In this document: one piece after another, positions 24,057 to 27,721 of the stretch
Position numbering within the stretch: the first letter of the stretch is position 1
Layout: every line of letters starts with the position of its first letter
The notes under the pieces: model-generated
Told to the model about the DNA's origin: nothing
Database searches by the model: none
The model's input: only the letters and a program-made list of their open reading frames with translations
Made by a program: the position numbers and the translations under genes
Assembly (NCBI GenBank): GCA_027488715.1
Contig: JAIYBD010000229.1
Location: forward strand, 1 to 27,721
Direction of reading: 5' to 3'
Source of the DNA: Bacteroidota bacterium
GTDB taxonomy: Bacteria > Bacteroidota > Bacteroidia > UBA7662 > CANHCV01
Length of the DNA: 27,721 nt

Positions 24057-25498
24057 CCCAATAACTTCTGCAATATGGCCGAGGCTTTTTTAGGGTCGGC
24101 TTTACCTTTGGATTTTTTCATCAAATCTCCCATGAACAAACCGAGTACTCCTTTTTTACCCGATTGATATTCAGCAACTTTATCGGGCCAAGCTTCAAGT
24201 ACTTCTTTAGCGATGGATTCAAGGAAATCATCGTTTGATTCTTGTATGATGTCTTTTTCAATGGCGATGGATTCGGGTGATTTCTCAGAGTCTTTCAATA
24301 ATTCTGGAAATACCTGCATGCTTGCTGCCGTAAATGAAATTTTTCCTGAATCTACCAAGGCAATGAGTTCAGCCAACTTTTTAGGAGATAGGTTTAATCC
24401 GTTCCAATCCAAGGCCTCTTCGTTTAAATATCCTTTTACTGGTCCTAAAATCCAGTTTGCAGCCGCTTTAGCGGCAACATTTTGGGCGATAACCTCCGAA
24501 AAATATCGGGCAGTCTCTTTGCTATCGGTTAAGTTTCGAGCATCGTAATCGCTCAATCCTAATTCTTTGGTGAATTTAGCAAACAGTTCCCGAGGTAGAG
24601 CAGGCATGTTTGCTTTGATTTTTTCAATTGCATCTGCCTTTACGCGAAATGGCGGCAAATCAGGTTCTGGAAAATAACGATAATCGTTAGCCGCCTCTTT
24701 AGAACGCAAAGAAAACGTGGTTCCCGCAGTGGCGTCAAATGAACGTGTTTCAGATGTAAATGATTCTCCAGCCTCAAGTAAATCGATTTGACGCTTGATT
24801 TCAAACTCAATAGCACGTTGAACATTGCGAATGGAATTCATGTTTTTCACCTCCACCTTTGTTCCAAATTCCAAAGCACCTTTCTTCATGACAGAAATGT
24901 TTGCATCACAACGCAACGAACCTTCCTCCATGTTTCCGTCGCAGATATCAAGGTAACGAACCAATTTTCTAACTTCAGTCAAATAAGCGTATGCGTCCTC
25001 CGCAGAACGAAGATCTGGTTCAGATACCATCTCTAAAAGGGGAACACCACAACGATTGAAATCGACCAAAGAATCCATGGGGTCTTTATCGTGCATGCTT
25101 TTGCCTGCATCTTCTTCCAAGTGAATTCGGGTAATTCCAATCACTTTATCGCCCTCTTTGGTTTCTATGATAATCGAACCTTGCGTACAGATGGGAGTTT
25201 TGTCTTGTGTAATTTGGTAACCTTTGGGCAAATCGGCATAAAAGTAGTTTTTTCGAGCGAATCCATTGTACTCATTGATGGTACAATTCGTTGCAATCCC
25301 CAATTTTATTCCAAACTCCATGGCTTGTTTGTTGAAATAGGGTAATGTTCCTGGATGCCCTAAAGTAATAGGTGAAACCAACGTATTGGGATCAGCACCG
25401 TACTCGGCAGCTTCAAAACTGTAAGCCTTCGACTTGGTAAGCAATTGAATGTGGACTTCCAATCCAATGACTGCTTGATATTGATCGTATTTGCTCAT
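24053..25498 (-). CDS. gatB: Asp-tRNA(Asn)/Glu-tRNA(Gln) amidotransferase subunit B
   Basis: 481 residues, full length. GatB is the kinase-like subunit of GatCAB, which amidates mischarged Glu-tRNA(Gln) and/or Asp-tRNA(Asn). The N-terminal signature VIGLEVHIQL (10-19) and LGHPGTLPYFN are present, followed by the catalytic cradle blocks KNYFYADLPKGYQI, IHLEEDAGKSMH and DFNRCGVPLLE. The C-terminal third carries the helical and YqeY-like tRNA-binding domain, ending KKASAILQKLLG. gatA and gatC are not in the window. It starts 3 nt after the alaS stop and overlaps the next gene by ATGA. Confidence 0.97.
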   Translation of the reverse strand: MSKYDQYQAVIGLEVHIQLLTKSKAYSFEAAEYGADPNTLVSPITLGHPGTLPYFNKQAMEFGIKLGIATNCTINEYNGFARKNYFYADLPKGYQITQDKTPICTQGSIIIETKEGDKVIGITRIHLEEDAGKSMHDKDPMDSLVDFNRCGVPLLEMVSEPDLRSAEDAYAYLTEVRKLVRYLDICDGNMEEGSLRCDANISVMKKGALEFGTKVEVKNMNSIRNVQRAIEFEIKRQIDLLEAGESFTSETRSFDATAGTTFSLRSKEAANDYRYFPEPDLPPFRVKADAIEKIKANMPALPRELFAKFTKELGLSDYDARNLTDSKETARYFSEVIAQNVAAKAAANWILGPVKGYLNEEALDWNGLNLSPKKLAELIALVDSGKISFTAASMQVFPELLKDSEKSPESIAIEKDIIQESNDDFLESIAKEVLEAWPDKVAEYQSGKKGVLGLFMGDLMKKSKGKADPKKASAILQKLLG

Positions 25499-25501
25499 AA
25501 A

Positions 25502-27721
25502 TTACTTTCCTAAACGTTTAACTTCTTCAACCAAGGCATCCTTGTAGTTCATGTTTTTTCCACCTGCATTGGCCAATTGAGGAGTACCTCCTCCTCCACC
25601 CTGCAGCATCGGCCCCCACGCTTTGATCAAAGCATTGGCTTGATTTCCAGAATCTGTTCCGCAACCAACAATGACCTGACATTTGCCTTCCTCTTTAGCG
25701 TGAAGAACAACAACCCAATCTGATTGGGATTGAATAATGGATTGAACGGTATTTTTTGCAAAGGCAGTGAAAGAAAAATCAATTTCTTCAAAAACGAGGT
25801 TCAATCCATTTTGTTGAGTAACTTTTTTCAACAAATCGTTTCCTAAGAAATGGGACAAACTTTTTTGTTGTTGTTCCAACTGATTTTGAAGATTTTTTTG
25901 CTCTTGAAAAAGATTGGAAATGGCGAGAATTGGATCTTTTGGTGACTTTAAGGCCTGCACCAATTGATCAGCCAATTGAGCTTTTTCTTGGAGTAATCGA
26001 GTTGCGGAGTCGTGAGTAACGGCTTCAATTCTTCGAACTCCAGCGGCAACGGATCCCTCAGAAACAATTTGGAATAAACGTATATCACGGGTATTTTTTA
26101 CGTGTGTGCCGCCGCACAATTCCACAGAATAGTTTGGATCGAAAGTAATAACCCTCACTTCATTTCCGTACTTTTCTCCAAACAGTGCCATAGCGCCCGA
26201 TTTAACTGCTTCGTCAAAAGAAACGTTTCGTTTTTCATCCAATGGTATGGCTGCGGCTATTTTTTCATTTACTTCGTTTTCAATGGTTTGAAGCAATTGA
26301 TCGGAAACTTTTTCGAAGTGAGAAAAGTCGAAACGCAATTTGTCGGAAGAAACCAAAGAACCTTTTTGTTCAACGTGTTTGCCCAAATGTGCTCGAAGTG
26401 CAGCGTGCAACAAGTGAGTAGCGCTGTGATGAGCAGAAGTTCCTGCCCTTCGGTCGTTATCTACAATGGCATGAAACGATTGGGCAGGATCAAGAGGAAG
26501 CTGATTTACAACGTGAACAATTAAATCGTTCTCCTTTTTGGTATCTAATACGATGATTTCCTCGGAGTCATTAACCAAAATACCACGATCACCTAACTGT
26601 CCACCGCTTTCTGCATAAAACGGAGTTGTATCTAAAACCACATGGTAAATGGGTTTATCCTTGATGGTTTGTGTTCTATACTTTACAATTTTAGACGTTG
26701 ACTTCAAGGTGTCGTACCCAACAAATTCTACCCTTACTTCCTCAGATACCATGTTCCAGTCTCCTTGACCAACCACAGCATCGGCTTTGGAACGAGCACG
26801 TTGGGCGGCCAATTCTTTTTGGAAACCTTCCTCATCCAATTTCACTCCTTTTTCTTGAGCGATCAAGTTGGTTAAGTCGATGGGAAATCCAAAAGTGTCG
26901 TAAAGTTCAAAGGCAAAATGTCCGTCAATTTCTTGAACTTTCTTGCCTTCAAAATACTGATCGATGAGTTTCAGTCCGTTGGAAAGTGTACGTAAAAAGG
27001 CGTTTTCTTCCTCTAAGATGATTCGTGCGATGAAATCTTTCTGGCCTTGGATGCTCGGGTACAAGTCCTCGAAATAGTTGGCCAGAATTCCAACCAATTG
27101 ATGTAAAAAGGGGGTTTGGAAACCAAGGAAGGAATATCCATACCGAACAGCACGACGAAGGATACGACGGCAAACGTATCCGGCTTTATTGTTGGAAGGT
27201 AAGGTGCCGTCGGCAATGATAAAGGTCACGGCCCGAATGTGGTCGGCAGCTACGCGCATGGCAATATCAACCGACTCGTTGCTGCCGTATTTCAAACCCG
27301 AATTGCGTTCCAACTCTTGAATGATCGGCATGAAAATATCGGTATCGTAATTGGAGGTTTTATTTTGCAACACCCGAACCAATCGCTCCAATCCCATTCC
27401 AGTATCGACGTGTTGCGCTGGAAGCTTTTCCAAGGAACCGTCGGCCAAGCGATTGAATTCCATGAAAACGTTGTTCCAAATTTCAATAACCAGGGGGTGA
27501 TCGTTGTTTACCCAACGGGCGCCATCTCCTTGATTTCGTTCATTTTCGGGTCGGTTATCGAAATGGATTTCGGAACAAGGTCCACATGGCCCGGTTGCTC
27601 CCATTTCCCAAAAATTATCTTTTTTGTTGCAACGAAGAATTCGGTCGGCCGGCAAAATTTTGCTCCAAATTTCAAAAGCTTCTTCGTCGGCCGGAAGGCC
27701 ATCGGCCTCATCTCCTCCAAA
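25502..27721 (-). CDS. alaS: Alanyl-tRNA synthetase, partial (5' end outside window)
   Basis: The frame is open to the right edge, giving 739 C-terminal residues; roughly the first 130 are missing. It enters within the class II catalytic domain (FGGDEADGLPADEEAF, then NFWEMGATGPCGPCSEIHFD). The editing domain follows, with HHSATHLLHAALRAHLG and the zinc-binding VELCGGTHV. A coiled-coil segment (QEQKNLQNQLEQQQKS) leads to the C-Ala domain with the glycine run GGGGGTPQLANAGG. Catalytic, editing and C-Ala parts are all intact in the portion seen. The enzyme charges tRNA(Ala) and clears mischarged Ser and Gly. First visible gene of a tightly packed run through yihY. Confidence 0.97.
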   Translation of the reverse strand, partial: FGGDEADGLPADEEAFEIWSKILPADRILRCNKKDNFWEMGATGPCGPCSEIHFDNRPENERNQGDGARWVNNDHPLVIEIWNNVFMEFNRLADGSLEKLPAQHVDTGMGLERLVRVLQNKTSNYDTDIFMPIIQELERNSGLKYGSNESVDIAMRVAADHIRAVTFIIADGTLPSNNKAGYVCRRILRRAVRYGYSFLGFQTPFLHQLVGILANYFEDLYPSIQGQKDFIARIILEEENAFLRTLSNGLKLIDQYFEGKKVQEIDGHFAFELYDTFGFPIDLTNLIAQEKGVKLDEEGFQKELAAQRARSKADAVVGQGDWNMVSEEVRVEFVGYDTLKSTSKIVKYRTQTIKDKPIYHVVLDTTPFYAESGGQLGDRGILVNDSEEIIVLDTKKENDLIVHVVNQLPLDPAQSFHAIVDNDRRAGTSAHHSATHLLHAALRAHLGKHVEQKGSLVSSDKLRFDFSHFEKVSDQLLQTIENEVNEKIAAAIPLDEKRNVSFDEAVKSGAMALFGEKYGNEVRVITFDPNYSVELCGGTHVKNTRDIRLFQIVSEGSVAAGVRRIEAVTHDSATRLLQEKAQLADQLVQALKSPKDPILAISNLFQEQKNLQNQLEQQQKSLSHFLGNDLLKKVTQQNGLNLVFEEIDFSFTAFAKNTVQSIIQSQSDWVVVLHAKEEGKCQVIVGCGTDSGNQANALIKAWGPMLQGGGGGTPQLANAGGKNMNYKDALVEEVKRLGK

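Noticed and set aside
27635..27700. Repeated CGGCCGG words in alaS
   Set aside because: They encode two LPAD tetrapeptides in conserved alanyl-tRNA synthetase sequence and are explained by coding.

Overview
The window looks like a housekeeping stretch of a Bacteroidota chromosome, most likely class Flavobacteriia. This rests on three things: Bacteroidota-type promoter boxes (TAnnTTTG) in front of the genes, almost no Shine-Dalgarno sequences, and families typical of the phylum (DUF5916 with a CBM9-like domain, DUF4369-thioredoxin lipoprotein, NamZ/DUF1343, BshC, kynurenine 3-monooxygenase). Base composition is fairly AT-rich and even. I see no rRNA, tRNA, CRISPR array, insertion sequence, prophage or transferred island. 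Genus cannot be fixed from this sequence.

Layout, left to right. At 1-381 (minus) is a truncated multi-pass membrane protein. At 419-3148 (plus) is a coupled trio: EamA transporter, SDR oxidoreductase and NamZ-type muramidase. At 3139-4482 (minus) is saccharopine dehydrogenase. A 45-residue basic protein at 4570-4707 has its own promoter and a bidirectional terminator. At 4754-5356 (minus) is an HxlR-type winged-helix protein with a long tail ending in a possible sliding-clamp-binding motif. At 5465-8354 (plus) are a glycosyltransferase, a flippase and an RluA-type pseudouridine synthase. At 8335-15012 (minus) is the operon lpd-rimO-bshC-DUF5916. At 15074-20578 (plus) are fructosamine kinase, kmo, clpB and a secreted CAP-domain protein. 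At 20586-27721 (minus) is alaS (5' end outside the window), gatB, DUF4369-thioredoxin lipoprotein, mltG, a hotdog thioesterase and a YihY membrane protein.

The most consistent signal is how translation starts are organised. Six first genes of transcription units have a TAnnTTTG-like box ending only 4-5 nt before the start codon, which predicts leaderless mRNAs. Nearly all downstream genes start at a stop/start overlap (TAATG, ATGA) or within a few nt of the previous stop. Only a few genes (small basic protein, lpd, HxlR, clpB) have a short, mostly A-rich leader. This fits a ribosome that does not use Shine-Dalgarno pairing.

I found no obvious new multi-gene system. The best leads are the HxlR-like protein with the QLGLF C-terminus, the unlisted 45-residue basic protein, and the fixed box-to-start spacing.
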